Below, piece by piece: positions 38,936-47,145 of a DNA stretch of 64,000 nt. The translations under genes were made by a program, and so were the position numbers. This stretch comes from Agathobacter rectalis ATCC 33656 (lineage in GTDB: Bacteria; Bacillota; Clostridia; Lachnospirales; Lachnospiraceae), in contig NC_012781.1 in assembly GCF_000020605.1 (NCBI RefSeq), forward strand, positions 1,427,501 through 1,491,500, in the 5' to 3' direction. Every line of letters starts with the position of its first letter. The first letter of the stretch is position 1. The notes beneath the pieces are model-generated. The model was not told the DNA's origin. It saw only the letters and a program-made list of their open reading frames with translations, and ran no database searches.

Positions 38936-39322
38936 ATGTTACAGACAGGTATTAAAGGTAAGAAAGAGATTACAGTGACTTTGGATAAGACAGCGAAGGC
39001 TATGGGAAGCGGTACGATGGATGTGTTTGCTACTCCGGCTATGATTGCGCTGATGGAAAATACAGCTTTTGAGAGTGTTGCGCCTGAGCTTGAGGAGGGA
39101 AGTGGTACTGTTGGTACTGCGCTTGATATTAAGCATGTTTCGGCTACACCGGTTGGCATGAAGGTGACTTGTGAGTCGGAGCTTGTAAAGGTGGATGGTA
39201 GAGCGCTCACTTTTTCTGTAAAGGCTTTTGATGAGGCAGGACTCATTGGTGAGGGTACTCATGAGCGTTTTATAGTATTTGAGGAGAAATTCCAGAAGAA
39301 GGCAGATGACAAAGCAAAGTAG
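38936..39322 (+). CDS. Hotdog thioesterase, fluoroacetyl-CoA thioesterase (FlK)-like
   Basis: A 128-residue hotdog protein with FATPAMIALMENTA and DIKHVSATPVGM. Thr33, Glu41 and His67 reproduce exactly the spacing of the FlK catalytic triad (Thr42, Glu50, His76). The natural substrate here is unlikely to be fluoroacetyl-CoA; many gut Firmicutes carry such a gene and a general short acyl-CoA role is more probable. The start has AAGGAGA upstream. Its 3' end overlaps the YihY-family gene by 17 bp. Confidence 0.85.
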   Translation: MLQTGIKGKKEITVTLDKTAKAMGSGTMDVFATPAMIALMENTAFESVAPELEEGSGTVGTALDIKHVSATPVGMKVTCESELVKVDGRALTFSVKAFDEAGLIGEGTHERFIVFEEKFQKKADDKAK

Positions 39323-40268
39323 AACGGATTTAGGTAGTAAAACACCGGAAATCAAAACGGAGAAACGTAAGGCCGTAGGTGGTGATTGTAAAGAATCTAA
39401 CATCGAAGGAAAAAGTGCGAGGAAATACAGCAGAAGATGGGATATCATTGTGACAGCCTTTGATTTTGTGACTAATTTTTCAGAGAGCTCTATTTCTGCA
39501 TACGCAGGGCAGGCAGCCTTCTTTTTGATGCTGTCGTTTTTCCCGTTTTTATTGTTTTTCTTTTCACTGCTGAGCTGGACACCGCTTACAGAGGCTGATT
39601 TTTTGATGTGGGCGAGTTCGTTTATTCCGGAGTCGTTTGGTGACATCATGAAGGATCTGGCCAGTGAGGTGTATGCCAGCGGCACAGGCAGGCTTTCTAT
39701 TACGATGATTACAGCCGTGTACTTAAGCTCAAAGGCTTTTATTTCGTTTCAGCTTGGGCTTGACGATATGTACCATGTGAAGGAAAACAGAAATTTTATT
39801 TTGCGGCGCATATATTCGGTGCTTTACAGTATCGTTTTTGCACTGGCGCTCATTTTTTTATTGGGTGTCATGGTGTTTGGAAATATGCTCAGGAAGATGT
39901 ATTTTTCGAATGTTCATCATATAATTGGAAGTATAATAGGCAGTGTGGTCGATTATCGTCTGGTAATCTGCCTGCCGGTGCTTATTTTATTTTTCTGGGT
40001 GATTTATGTGTTTCTGCCAAACAAGAAGCGTAGGGCAAAGTACCAGTTGCCGGGAGCGGTATTTGCGGCTGCTGCATGGATGATTTTTTCGGGAATCTTT
40101 TCTGTGTACGTGGATAAATACAATAATTATTCTTCATTTTATGGCACAATGACCACTATTGCGCTTATAATGGTATGGTTATATGGTTGCATGTATGTGC
40201 TTTTCATAGGCGGTATAATAAACCGCACATGGGAGGAGCGTATGGAGGCAAAAAAATATTATAAATAG
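39306..40268 (+). CDS. YihY/BrkB-family membrane protein
   Basis: A 320-residue membrane protein with six helices. YAGQAAFFLMLSFFPFLLFF, then SSKAFISFQLGLDDMY and a late YGTMTTIALIMVWLYG block are typical of the YihY/virulence factor BrkB family (once misnamed RNase BN). The function is unknown; some authors suggest transport. The ATG at 39306, with GAAGAAGG just before it and a 17-bp overlap with the thioesterase gene, is preferred over a TTG at 39279. The N-terminal 45 residues are basic and poorly conserved. Confidence 0.85.
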   Translation: MTKQSRTDLGSKTPEIKTEKRKAVGGDCKESNIEGKSARKYSRRWDIIVTAFDFVTNFSESSISAYAGQAAFFLMLSFFPFLLFFFSLLSWTPLTEADFLMWASSFIPESFGDIMKDLASEVYASGTGRLSITMITAVYLSSKAFISFQLGLDDMYHVKENRNFILRRIYSVLYSIVFALALIFLLGVMVFGNMLRKMYFSNVHHIIGSIIGSVVDYRLVICLPVLILFFWVIYVFLPNKKRRAKYQLPGAVFAAAAWMIFSGIFSVYVDKYNNYSSFYGTMTTIALIMVWLYGCMYVLFIGGIINRTWEERMEAKKYYK

Positions 40269-40290
40269 TAAATTCGGAGGCTTCGAATAT

Positions 40291-41247
40291 ATGGATAATA
40301 ATAAAGAAATGATAGAAGGGCTTGTATCACAGATACTTGACGATTATCATGATGACAAAATCATAAATCAGCAGGCACTTTTTTCACAGCCGGACAAGGA
40401 GGCTGTTTGTGATCTGCTCTCAAAGCTTATTAAGATAATGTATCCGGGCTATTTCAAGGGCACGAGCTTCAGATATTACAACCTGGACAGCCAGATTGCT
40501 GTTCTTTTGGAGGATATTATGTACAATCTGCGCAAGCAGGTGGTGCTTGCCTTGCCGCAGAATCCTAAATACAGGAGCTTATCACATCACGAGCTTGTCA
40601 ATATGTCTGAGAAAATCAGCAATGATTTCTTTAAAAGGATTCCAAAAATCAGAGCTTTGGTGGAGACTGATGTGGCTGCGTTTTTTGACGGAGACCCTGC
40701 AGCCTACAATTACAATGAGATTATCCTTTGCTATCCGGGACTGCTTGCAATCACTACAAACCGTATAGCCCACGAGCTTCATCTGCTTGGAGTACCGCTC
40801 ATCCCGCGTATGATGACAGAGCATGCACACAGCAAGACCGGTATTGATATCCATCCGGGTGCCACTATTGGCAAGAATTTCTTTATAGACCACGGAACAG
40901 GCATCGTGGTCGGTGAGACTACTATTATCGGTGACAATGTCAAGGTATATCAGGGTGTGACTATCGGAGCACTTTCTACCAGAGGTGGTCAGAAGCTAAA
41001 GGGAGTGAAGAGACATCCTACTATTGAGGATAATGTCATCATCTATGCAGGAGCTTCGATACTTGGTGGTGAGACTGTCATCGGAAGAGGTGCTGTCATC
41101 GGAAGTAATGCATTTATTACCTCATCTATCGAGCCGGGGGCTCGTGTGAGCATCAAAAACCAGGAGCTTTCCATCAGAACAGGAGAGCGAAAGGAGCTTG
41201 TGGCCAGCGAGATGGAGACGGATTCGAGCTGGTTTTACGTAATATAA
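40291..41247 (+). CDS. cysE: Serine O-acetyltransferase
   Basis: A 318-residue left-handed beta-helix acetyltransferase of the long (EpsC-like) type. A helical N-domain of about 170 residues precedes hexapeptide repeats. GIDIHPGATIG and FIDHGTGIVVGET carry the catalytic His and the acceptor-site residues near 190 and 205. The acetyl-CoA loop is GALSTRGGQKLKGVKRHPTI. It makes O-acetylserine for cysteine synthesis. The usual short C-terminal tail ends WFYVI; a terminal Ile is what lets many SATs dock into cysteine synthase. The start follows CGGAGG. A palindromic element begins 9 bp after the stop. Confidence 0.93.
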   Translation: MDNNKEMIEGLVSQILDDYHDDKIINQQALFSQPDKEAVCDLLSKLIKIMYPGYFKGTSFRYYNLDSQIAVLLEDIMYNLRKQVVLALPQNPKYRSLSHHELVNMSEKISNDFFKRIPKIRALVETDVAAFFDGDPAAYNYNEIILCYPGLLAITTNRIAHELHLLGVPLIPRMMTEHAHSKTGIDIHPGATIGKNFFIDHGTGIVVGETTIIGDNVKVYQGVTIGALSTRGGQKLKGVKRHPTIEDNVIIYAGASILGGETVIGRGAVIGSNAFITSSIEPGARVSIKNQELSIRTGERKELVASEMETDSSWFYVI

Positions 41248-41457
41248 TATTATAATATACTTTTTTGACTGAGGTCGGTACGCGCGCCCCGGGCACTAGG
41301 TGTCGCACACGTACTTTCCTGCAGGCTACGCTTTACAGTTAAGATACTGTATGAATTATGCTTTTTAGGGTTTCTATGCTTGACGAAACCGTCGAAACGC
41401 GCCGTCCATGGCGCGGTTCTCCTCGCTCCTGCGTCCTTGCAGGAGCGTTTCTGCGTT

Positions 41458-43363
41458 GTGCGCCTAGCGGCGCACGTTTCTAACGGGTTAAAGTCCCGAA
41501 TCCGCCCGGTAGTGGGAAGGATATAGCCGAAAGCAAGGGTGTCCATCGTGAGATGGAATCTGAAGGAAGCTGGATGTGAGGAATATACTAACTCACGGGC
41601 AAATCTCTGGTCTGACGAACAGAAATCTCATATGAGGTCATGCATGTGGGTAAGGCAGCAAGCCATGTTGAAGCCCGATAACTACACGGAATCATGCATG
41701 ATAAATGAGGCAGATGGATGGAGAGGAAGAAACGTGTGGTACCTAGGGAGGTCTGTGCGGTATGCCTTGAAAGAGGTAACCATTGCATAAAGCAATGCTG
41801 AACGCACAGAAGTCAGCAGAGGTCATAGTAGCCGAGAGGTGAAGGACCGAATCAGTAGGAGTCTTGAGTATGACCGAGAAAGGAGGAATGACCGTCTATG
41901 GCAGAAAACATTGAAAACAATGGCTGTTCGCAAAGAGATAATGCGGAACATGAAGGGTATGTGAAAGCGTCTAGGTCATTCAATCGGATATGGAAAGAAA
42001 GAGACAGTGCACAGCCGAGACTTTTGGAAACGATACTGTATAAAGACAACTTTAACAGAGCGTATAAGAGAGTTAAGGCAAACAAGGGAGCGCCGGGAAT
42101 TGATGGCATGACCATTGAAGAGGCTCTTCCATATCTAAAGGAACATCAACAAGAGATAACTGACCGCATTTATCGTGGAAAGTATACTCCGTCTCCAGTA
42201 AGACGAGTTGAAATTCCCAAACCAGATGGTGGTGTGCGAAAGCTTGGCATACCAACAGTGATAGACCGTACACTTCAACAGGCAATAACCCAACAGTTAG
42301 TGCCAATCTATGAACCGCTGTTTGCAGATGGTAGCTATGGCTATCGTCCGAACAGAAGTGCAAAAGATGCAATACTTAAGGTTAAGGAGTATGCAGAACA
42401 AGGCTATACATTCGCTGTAGTCCTTGACTTGTCAAAGTACTTCGATACTCTTAATCACGAAATTCTCATCAATCTTCTCCGAAAGAATGTAAAAGATGAA
42501 CGTGTAGTACAGTTGATAAAGCGCTATCTGAAAAGCGGTGTAATGGAAAACGGAGTGGTCATTGACACAGAGGAAGGCTCACCACAAGGTGGAAATCTAT
42601 CACCATTGCTGGCAAATGTCTACCTCAATGAGTTCGACCAGGAGTTCCTGAAAAGAGGTGTTCCATGCATAAGATATGCAGATGACATCGTGCTTCTTGC
42701 AAAGAGCGGACGAGCATCAGAGAGACTCTTGGAAAGCAGTACAAAATATCTTGAGAAGAGGCTGAAACTTACAGTCAACCGAGAAAAGAGCCGTACTGTC
42801 AGCGTGTTTGCAATCCGAAATTTTAAATTCCTTGGCTTTGCATTGGGAAGGAACGGGAAAGGCACTTATGTCCGAGTTCATTCGAAGTCATGGAAGAAGT
42901 TTAAGTCCAGATTGAAGGAGTTATCTTCCCGTAAGCGATGTCAGTCAATCAAGCCAAGCCTTGAGAAAATCAAGGTGTATGCAAGGGGATGGCTTAACTA
43001 CTACGGAATTGCAAGTATGAAGAGCAACATAGATGACATCAACGGATGGCTCTATCACAGAATATGCATGTGTATATGGAAACAGTGGAAGAAACCTAGA
43101 ACGAAATATAAAAATCTAGTCAAACTTGGAATCCCAGAACACTATGCGTCAACAATAGCAAACAGTCGCAGAAAGTATTGGTATATCAGCAATAACAAAG
43201 CTGTGATTTGGGCGCTGAATAAAGAAAGACTGATAAACAGTGGCTTTTACGATTTAGCCACAGCCTATCAGTCTGTGCACGTCAACTATTGAAAGCGCCG
43301 TATACCGAACGGTACGTACGGTGCTGTGAGAGGACGGCGGTTAGTCACCGCCTCCTACTCGAT
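41458..43363 (+). mobile_element. Group II intron with reverse transcriptase
   Basis: The 5' end is GTGCGCC, a standard group II start. AACGCA at 41801-41806 is perfectly complementary to TGCGTT (41452-41457) directly before the splice site, fitting EBS1-IBS1. Domain V is 43294-43325 (AGC triad, CCGTA/TACGG, two-base bulge, GAAC loop). Domain VI is about 43328-43360 with a bulged A at 43357, seven bases from the end at ...CTCGAT. The insertion point is 10 bp after a 9-bp hairpin of the host palindrome. Both boundaries agree with the uninterrupted homologues. The intron class is not assigned with certainty. Confidence 0.9.
41898..43292 (+). CDS. ltrA: Group II intron reverse transcriptase/maturase
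   Basis: A 464-residue intron-encoded protein. RT blocks: NKGAPGIDGMTIEE, PKPDGGVRKLGIPTVIDR, ADGSYGYRPNRSA, VVLDLSKYFDTLNHE, GSPQGGNLSPLLANVYLN and the catalytic RYADDIVLL with YADD at 260-263. The maturase (X) region follows (RGWLNYYGIASMKSNI, WLYHRICMCIWKQW). No HNH endonuclease domain is seen after residue 420, so mobility would rely on nicked or forked DNA. It is uninterrupted and looks functional. The start has AAGGAGG 11 bases upstream. It lies in domain IV of the intron. Confidence 0.95.
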   Translation: MAENIENNGCSQRDNAEHEGYVKASRSFNRIWKERDSAQPRLLETILYKDNFNRAYKRVKANKGAPGIDGMTIEEALPYLKEHQQEITDRIYRGKYTPSPVRRVEIPKPDGGVRKLGIPTVIDRTLQQAITQQLVPIYEPLFADGSYGYRPNRSAKDAILKVKEYAEQGYTFAVVLDLSKYFDTLNHEILINLLRKNVKDERVVQLIKRYLKSGVMENGVVIDTEEGSPQGGNLSPLLANVYLNEFDQEFLKRGVPCIRYADDIVLLAKSGRASERLLESSTKYLEKRLKLTVNREKSRTVSVFAIRNFKFLGFALGRNGKGTYVRVHSKSWKKFKSRLKELSSRKRCQSIKPSLEKIKVYARGWLNYYGIASMKSNIDDINGWLYHRICMCIWKQWKKPRTKYKNLVKLGIPEHYASTIANSRRKYWYISNNKAVIWALNKERLINSGFYDLATAYQSVHVNY

Positions 43364-43630
43364 TCGTGGGCATAATTCTAACAGTATCTAAACTGTTTCG
43401 CTATGCGCCTGAAGGAGAGTATGTGTGCGCCACCGGTGCCCGGGGCGCGCGTACCGACATTCAGTCAAAAAAGTATATTTATTAAGTAGGACTAAATTAG
43501 CATAATGTACAACCAAACCCAAAAGCCGAAAAAAATCCAGAAAAAGGTAGCTGAAACCGTAGAAATCCACAAAACAGCTCCCCAACCCAGCCCATAAGCC
43601 AGAAAAATTGCGTGAAAAAGAAGCTGAAAT

Positions 43631-43748
43631 TGCAGAAAATCCTAACAAGCATAATTTCGTACAGTATCTTAGTAGCGAACGCGAGAGTACTAAGCTGGTG
43701 AGAATCCGCGAGCAAGCCCGATGGTGCCGAGTCTTGGGCCCCCACACT
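43631..43748 (-). repeat. Remnant of the palindromic element family (P3)
   Basis: On the - strand it reads AAGATACTGTACGAAATTATGC and then TTGTTAGGATTTTCTGC, closely similar to the left arm of P1 (41340-41377). It also holds a hairpin CTTAGTA/TACTAAG (43668-43694). Only one half of an element is recognisable. The rest of 43478-43790 has no gene; - strand frames there lack family features. Confidence 0.5.
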
Positions 43749-43792
43749 ATTAGCCACAACTGAAAAAAGTAAGAAAAATCTAAAAAATATTA

Positions 43793-43821
43793 TTGACATC
43801 TAAGCCACGTTAGAGTATACT
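43793..43821 (+). promoter_or_regulatory. Promoter of the feo operon
   Basis: TTGACA (43793-43798), a 17-bp spacer and TATACT (43816-43821): near-perfect. The -10 box lies inside the palindrome at 43809-43824. Confidence 0.85.
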
Positions 43822-43824
43822 AAC
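43809..43824. promoter_or_regulatory. Predicted metal-repressor operator at the feo promoter
   Basis: GTTAG-AGTATA-CTAAC overlaps the -10 box. The same half sites with the same spacing recur at 47572-47587 at the DUF3793/flavodoxin promoter. The half-site resembles those bound by DtxR/IdeR-type iron repressors; the regulator itself is not identified in the window. Confidence 0.65.
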
Positions 43825-43895
43825 ACCCGTAAGAGGTACCAAATGATGTTTTTTATCATTAAAGACGTGAAGAAAAGACGTGAAAAGAGGTAAAT

Positions 43896-44108
43896 ATGAT
43901 GCCATTATCAATGAGTGGTGCTGGGGAGGCACAGATAATCAAGAAAATCGGCGGAAAGGAAGAGGTGAGATCTTTCCTTGAGAAGCTGGGCTTTGTAGTA
44001 GGCACAGAGGTGACTGTCATCTCAGAGATAGCCGGCAATATGATAGTCAATGTAAAGGGCGCCAGAGTAGCAATCGGCAAGGACATGGCAAATAAGATCA
44101 TGGTCTGA
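43896..44108 (+). CDS. feoA: FeoA-family protein 1
   Basis: A 70-residue SH3-like FeoA protein (KIGGKEEVRSFLEKLGFVVG, then VTVISEIAGNMIVNVKG) that assists ferrous iron uptake by FeoB, probably from the cytoplasmic side. AGAGG precedes the ATG; a second ATG follows at once. The leader holds a small hairpin AATGAT/ATCATT and a direct repeat of AAGACGTGAA. It is the first gene of the feo operon. The gap to the second feoA (44109-44286) has no gene, only short ACACAT repeats and a CAGCA/TGCTG hairpin. Confidence 0.88.
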   Translation: MMPLSMSGAGEAQIIKKIGGKEEVRSFLEKLGFVVGTEVTVISEIAGNMIVNVKGARVAIGKDMANKIMV

Positions 44109-44286
44109 TATAACAATGTAACAGGCATGGATATAGCATGTATGACACATATAACACATACAACACATGCAGCAATGTGCTGTATAAGCTGTAATCATTT
44201 AAGATTTAAACGACTTTGTATATGATATTATGCAAACGTTTATATAAATTTTTAAACAACAATAAAATTAAAAAGGAGTAGTCAGC

Positions 44287-44508
44287 ATGAAGACATTAAA
44301 GCAAGCCAAAGTAGGCGAGACAGTCAAGGTTGTCAAGCTCACAGGCCAGGGTGCAGTCAAGAGGCGTATCATGGATATGGGAATTACTAAGGGTGTTGAG
44401 ATATTTATCCGCAAGGTGGCACCGCTTGGCGATCCGGTAGAGGTGACAGTGAGAGGCTATGAGCTATCACTTCGTAAGGACGATGCCTCTATGATAGAAG
44501 TAGAGTAA
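44287..44508 (+). CDS. feoA: FeoA-family protein 2
   Basis: A 73-residue FeoA (TVKVVKLTGQGAVKRRIMDM, then GDPVEVTVRGYELSLRKDDA), closer to the classical FeoA pattern than the first copy. It probably contacts the FeoB G domain. The start has AAAAAGGAG upstream. feoB begins 73 bp later. Two feoA genes before feoB is a common clostridial layout. Confidence 0.92.
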   Translation: MKTLKQAKVGETVKVVKLTGQGAVKRRIMDMGITKGVEIFIRKVAPLGDPVEVTVRGYELSLRKDDASMIEVE

Positions 44509-44581
44509 ATTTTTTTTGACTATAGGTTAGTAAATACAAACTATAGGCAGAATGAGCAAACAAAAATAAGGAGATTAAAAC

Positions 44582-46732
44582 ATGACAGTAAAAATTGCTC
44601 TCGCAGGAAACCCGAACTGCGGAAAAACAACACTGTTCAATGCCTTAACAGGTGCCAATCAGTATGTTGGTAACTGGCCTGGTGTTACAGTTGAGAAAAA
44701 AGAGGGAAAGCTTATCGGTCACAAGGATGTAGACCTGGTGGATTTACCGGGTATCTACTCACTTTCTCCATATACTCTCGAGGAGGTTGTTGCAAGAAAT
44801 TACTTAATCGGAGAGCAGCCTGATGCGATTATCAATATCGTGGACGGAACAAATATCGAGCGTAATCTGTATCTGACAACACAGATTATCGAGCTTGGTA
44901 TTCCGGTGCTTATGGCTGTCAATATGATGGACATTGTAAGAAAAAACGGAGATAAAATCAATATCAAAGCACTTGGAGAGAAGCTTGGCTGTGAGGTTGT
45001 TGAGATTTCAGCTTTAAAGAAGACAGGAATCAAGGAGACTGCAGAGAAGGCAATCCAGATTGCAAAGTCAGGTAAATCCGTTCAGAGGGTGCATCACTTC
45101 GCAGATGATGTGGAGAGCACAATCGCAGGCATCGAGGATAAGCTTGGTCTTGCAGTAGCAGAGAATCAGAAGAGATTCTTTGCAATCAAGCTTTTAGAGC
45201 GTGACTCAAAGATTTCTGAGGTATTAAAGAGTGCTCCAAACGTAGACGCAGAGATTAAAGCTCTCGAGGACAAATACGATGATGACACAGAGAGTATCAT
45301 CACAAACGAGAGATATCAGTACATATCTTCAATCATCGGCTCATGTGTAAAGAAGGCACGCGCCGGAAAAGAGACAGTATCAGACAAAATTGATAAGATT
45401 GTTACAAACAGATTTTTGGCACTGCCTATTTTCGCACTCATTATGTGGGCTGTATATTATGTTGCAGTATCATCACTTGGTGGAATTGTAACAGATTGGA
45501 CAAACGACACACTCTTTGGTGAGTGGATTCAGCCGGCAGTACAGACATTCATGGAAAATGCAGGCTGCTCTGAATGGCTCGTATCACTTGTAGTTGACGG
45601 TATCATCGGAGGTCTTGGTGCACCTATCGGATTTGCACCACAGATGGCTATCGTATTCTTATTCCTCTCAATCCTTGAGGACTGCGGATACATGGCACGA
45701 GTAGCTTTCATCATGGACAGAATCTTCCGTAGATTCGGTCTCTCAGGAAAGTCCTTCATCCCATTCCTCATCGGATCAGGATGTGGTGTACCCGGAATCA
45801 TGGCAACACGTACTATCGAGAACGAAAAAGACCGTCGTATGACAATGATGACAGTAACAAATATCCCATGTGGAGCAAAGCTTCCTGTTATCGCACTTAT
45901 CGCAGGCTTTATCATGGGTGACGGTTGCTGGTGGATGGCACCTCTTATGTACTTTACAGGAATCGGTCTCACAATCATCTACTGTATCATTTTAAAGAAG
46001 ACAAGAGCATTTGCAGGAGAACCTGCACCGTTCGTAATGGAGCTTCCACAGTATCATATCCCTTCAGTAAAGGGTGTGCTGTTACACGTATGGGAGAGAG
46101 TATGGGCATTCATTAAGAAGGCCGGAACAATCCTTTTCCTCTGCTGTGCAGTTATGTGGTTCCTTTCAAGCTTCGGCATCCAGGATGGCGCATTCGGACT
46201 TGTTGACACAGAAAACAGCTTACTCGCAGTAATCGGATCTGCAATCGCAGTTATCTTTGCACCACTTGGATTCAATACATGGCAGGCAGTTGCATCATCA
46301 CTCTCAGGCTTTGTGGCAAAAGAGGGTATCGTTTCAACAATGGGTGTACTCGCAGGACTTGGAGAGGTAGAAGAGTATGCAGTAAGCATGCATGATCAGT
46401 TTGCAGCATTCTTCCCAACAACAATGGTAGCAGTATCATTCTTGCTGTTCAACCTGTTTGACTCACCATGTCTTGCAGCTATCTCAACAACCGCAAAGGA
46501 GCTTAACAACCGTAAGTTCTTCTGGTTTACAATCATATTCCAGAACGTATCAGCTTACTGTGTAACACTTATGTTCTACCAGATTGTGGGACTTTGCATA
46601 GGTGAGGTAGCCTTCAACTTCTGGACAGTAGTTGCATTTGTACTCCTTGCAGGTGTATTATACTTATTGTTCAGAAAAGACCCTAATAAGGCAACAGCAA
46701 AGAGCACTTCATTTGCGGCATCAAACGTGTAA
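44582..46732 (+). CDS. feoB: Ferrous iron transporter FeoB
   Basis: A 716-residue protein: an N-terminal G domain with GNPNCGKTTLFNAL (G1), YVGNWPGVTVE (switch I), DLPGIYSL (G3) and NMMD (G4); a helical GDI-like spacer (about 165-270); then a membrane domain with two Gate motifs (GCGVPGIMATRTI near 400 and the FVAKEGIVSTMG region near 580). It drives Fe2+ uptake across the cytoplasmic membrane. The start has AAGGAG upstream. It is followed by two tiny membrane proteins and a Fur-like regulator, forming a complete feo unit under an iron-type operator. Confidence 0.97.
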   Translation: MTVKIALAGNPNCGKTTLFNALTGANQYVGNWPGVTVEKKEGKLIGHKDVDLVDLPGIYSLSPYTLEEVVARNYLIGEQPDAIINIVDGTNIERNLYLTTQIIELGIPVLMAVNMMDIVRKNGDKINIKALGEKLGCEVVEISALKKTGIKETAEKAIQIAKSGKSVQRVHHFADDVESTIAGIEDKLGLAVAENQKRFFAIKLLERDSKISEVLKSAPNVDAEIKALEDKYDDDTESIITNERYQYISSIIGSCVKKARAGKETVSDKIDKIVTNRFLALPIFALIMWAVYYVAVSSLGGIVTDWTNDTLFGEWIQPAVQTFMENAGCSEWLVSLVVDGIIGGLGAPIGFAPQMAIVFLFLSILEDCGYMARVAFIMDRIFRRFGLSGKSFIPFLIGSGCGVPGIMATRTIENEKDRRMTMMTVTNIPCGAKLPVIALIAGFIMGDGCWWMAPLMYFTGIGLTIIYCIILKKTRAFAGEPAPFVMELPQYHIPSVKGVLLHVWERVWAFIKKAGTILFLCCAVMWFLSSFGIQDGAFGLVDTENSLLAVIGSAIAVIFAPLGFNTWQAVASSLSGFVAKEGIVSTMGVLAGLGEVEEYAVSMHDQFAAFFPTTMVAVSFLLFNLFDSPCLAAISTTAKELNNRKFFWFTIIFQNVSAYCVTLMFYQIVGLCIGEVAFNFWTVVAFVLLAGVLYLLFRKDPNKATAKSTSFAASNV

Positions 46733-46743
46733 CGGGTTTTTAA

Positions 46744-46857
46744 ATGAGAATCAATCTGGAATTTAACACAGCAGACCTCATAGCAGTCATAGTTCTTCTA
46801 TGCCTGCTGGGGCTTGCCGTAAAGATAATAATAGGATTTTTCAAGGAAAAGAAATAA
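46744..46857 (+). CDS. Tiny membrane protein next to FeoB
   Basis: A 37-residue protein with one helix (DLIAVIVLLCLLGLAVKIII) and a basic end GFFKEKK. It begins 11 bp after the feoB stop. There is no clear ribosome site, so it would depend on coupling to feoB. The helix-then-lysine layout resembles the Cys-rich FeoB partner downstream but lacks cysteines in the tail, suggesting a relative or accessory subunit. The call rests on position and composition only. Confidence 0.5.
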   Translation: MRINLEFNTADLIAVIVLLCLLGLAVKIIIGFFKEKK

Positions 46858-46904
46858 CACAGTAGTATAATTAGTAGCATTTGTAGTGAATAGGAGATGA
46901 TGAC

Positions 46905-47042
46905 ATGCTGGCTGATATCATTGTAATTGCAATTCTCGTAGTGATAGTTGCACTTGTAATCAGGACAATAATCAAATCAAAGAAAGCAGGCAAAAGCCTG
47001 CAGTGTGGAATGGACTGCAGCCATTGCAAGGGCTGTCATTAA
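46905..47042 (+). CDS. FeoB-associated Cys-rich membrane protein
   Basis: A 45-residue protein: one membrane helix (residues 4-22) and a cytoplasmic tail with CGMDCSHCKGCH, the four-cysteine signature of the FeoB-associated Cys-rich family. It may bind Fe2+ or an Fe-S cluster at the channel exit, or act in place of FeoC. The start at 46905 has AGGAGA about 8 bases upstream. Confidence 0.85.
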   Translation: MLADIIVIAILVVIVALVIRTIIKSKKAGKSLQCGMDCSHCKGCH

Positions 47043-47145
47043 TCCACGGCATGATGTGTATGAAGCACAGGATGGGCATTTCATGGAAAGAACTCATCTG
47101 CCGCTTAAGCTGCATCTGCCGGCATCGGTAACGATAGGAGGATGT

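Larger units (their letters stand above)
41256..43477 (-). repeat. Long multi-hairpin palindromic element (P1), split by a group II intron
   Basis: The outer arms 41256-41361 and 43364-43477 are imperfect inverted repeats of over 100 bp (TATACTTTTTTGACTGA at one end, TCAGTCAAAAAAGTATA at the other). Between them on the left lie three hairpins: GGTTTC/GAAACC (41369-41390), CGCGCC-GTCCAT-GGCGCG (41398-41415) and CGCTCCTGC-GTCCTT-GCAGGAGCG (41424-41447). Arms, hairpin order and loops match, in reverse orientation, the elements at 53660 and 57563. Removing 41458-43363 restores the same junction as in those copies. It lies directly after cysE and may act as its terminator. Confidence 0.85.

Noticed and set aside
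39279-39305. TTG start adding nine residues to the YihY-family protein
   Set aside because: The ATG at 39306 with GAAGAAGG close by is a more ordinary start; the overlap with the thioesterase gene would otherwise be larger.
41250-41790. Frames of 66-98 codons in the 5' part of the group II intron
   Set aside because: They fall in structured intron RNA and palindrome arms and share nothing with proteins.
43388-43799. Two - strand frames of 100-123 codons between the intron and feoA
   Set aside because: They overlap the palindromic element arms and the feo promoter; the composition is not protein-like and no start signal is seen.
44516-44545. Internal promoter before feoB (TTGACT followed by repeated CTATAG)
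   Set aside because: No acceptable -10 box at 16-18 bp spacing; feoB is more simply expressed from the feo operon promoter.
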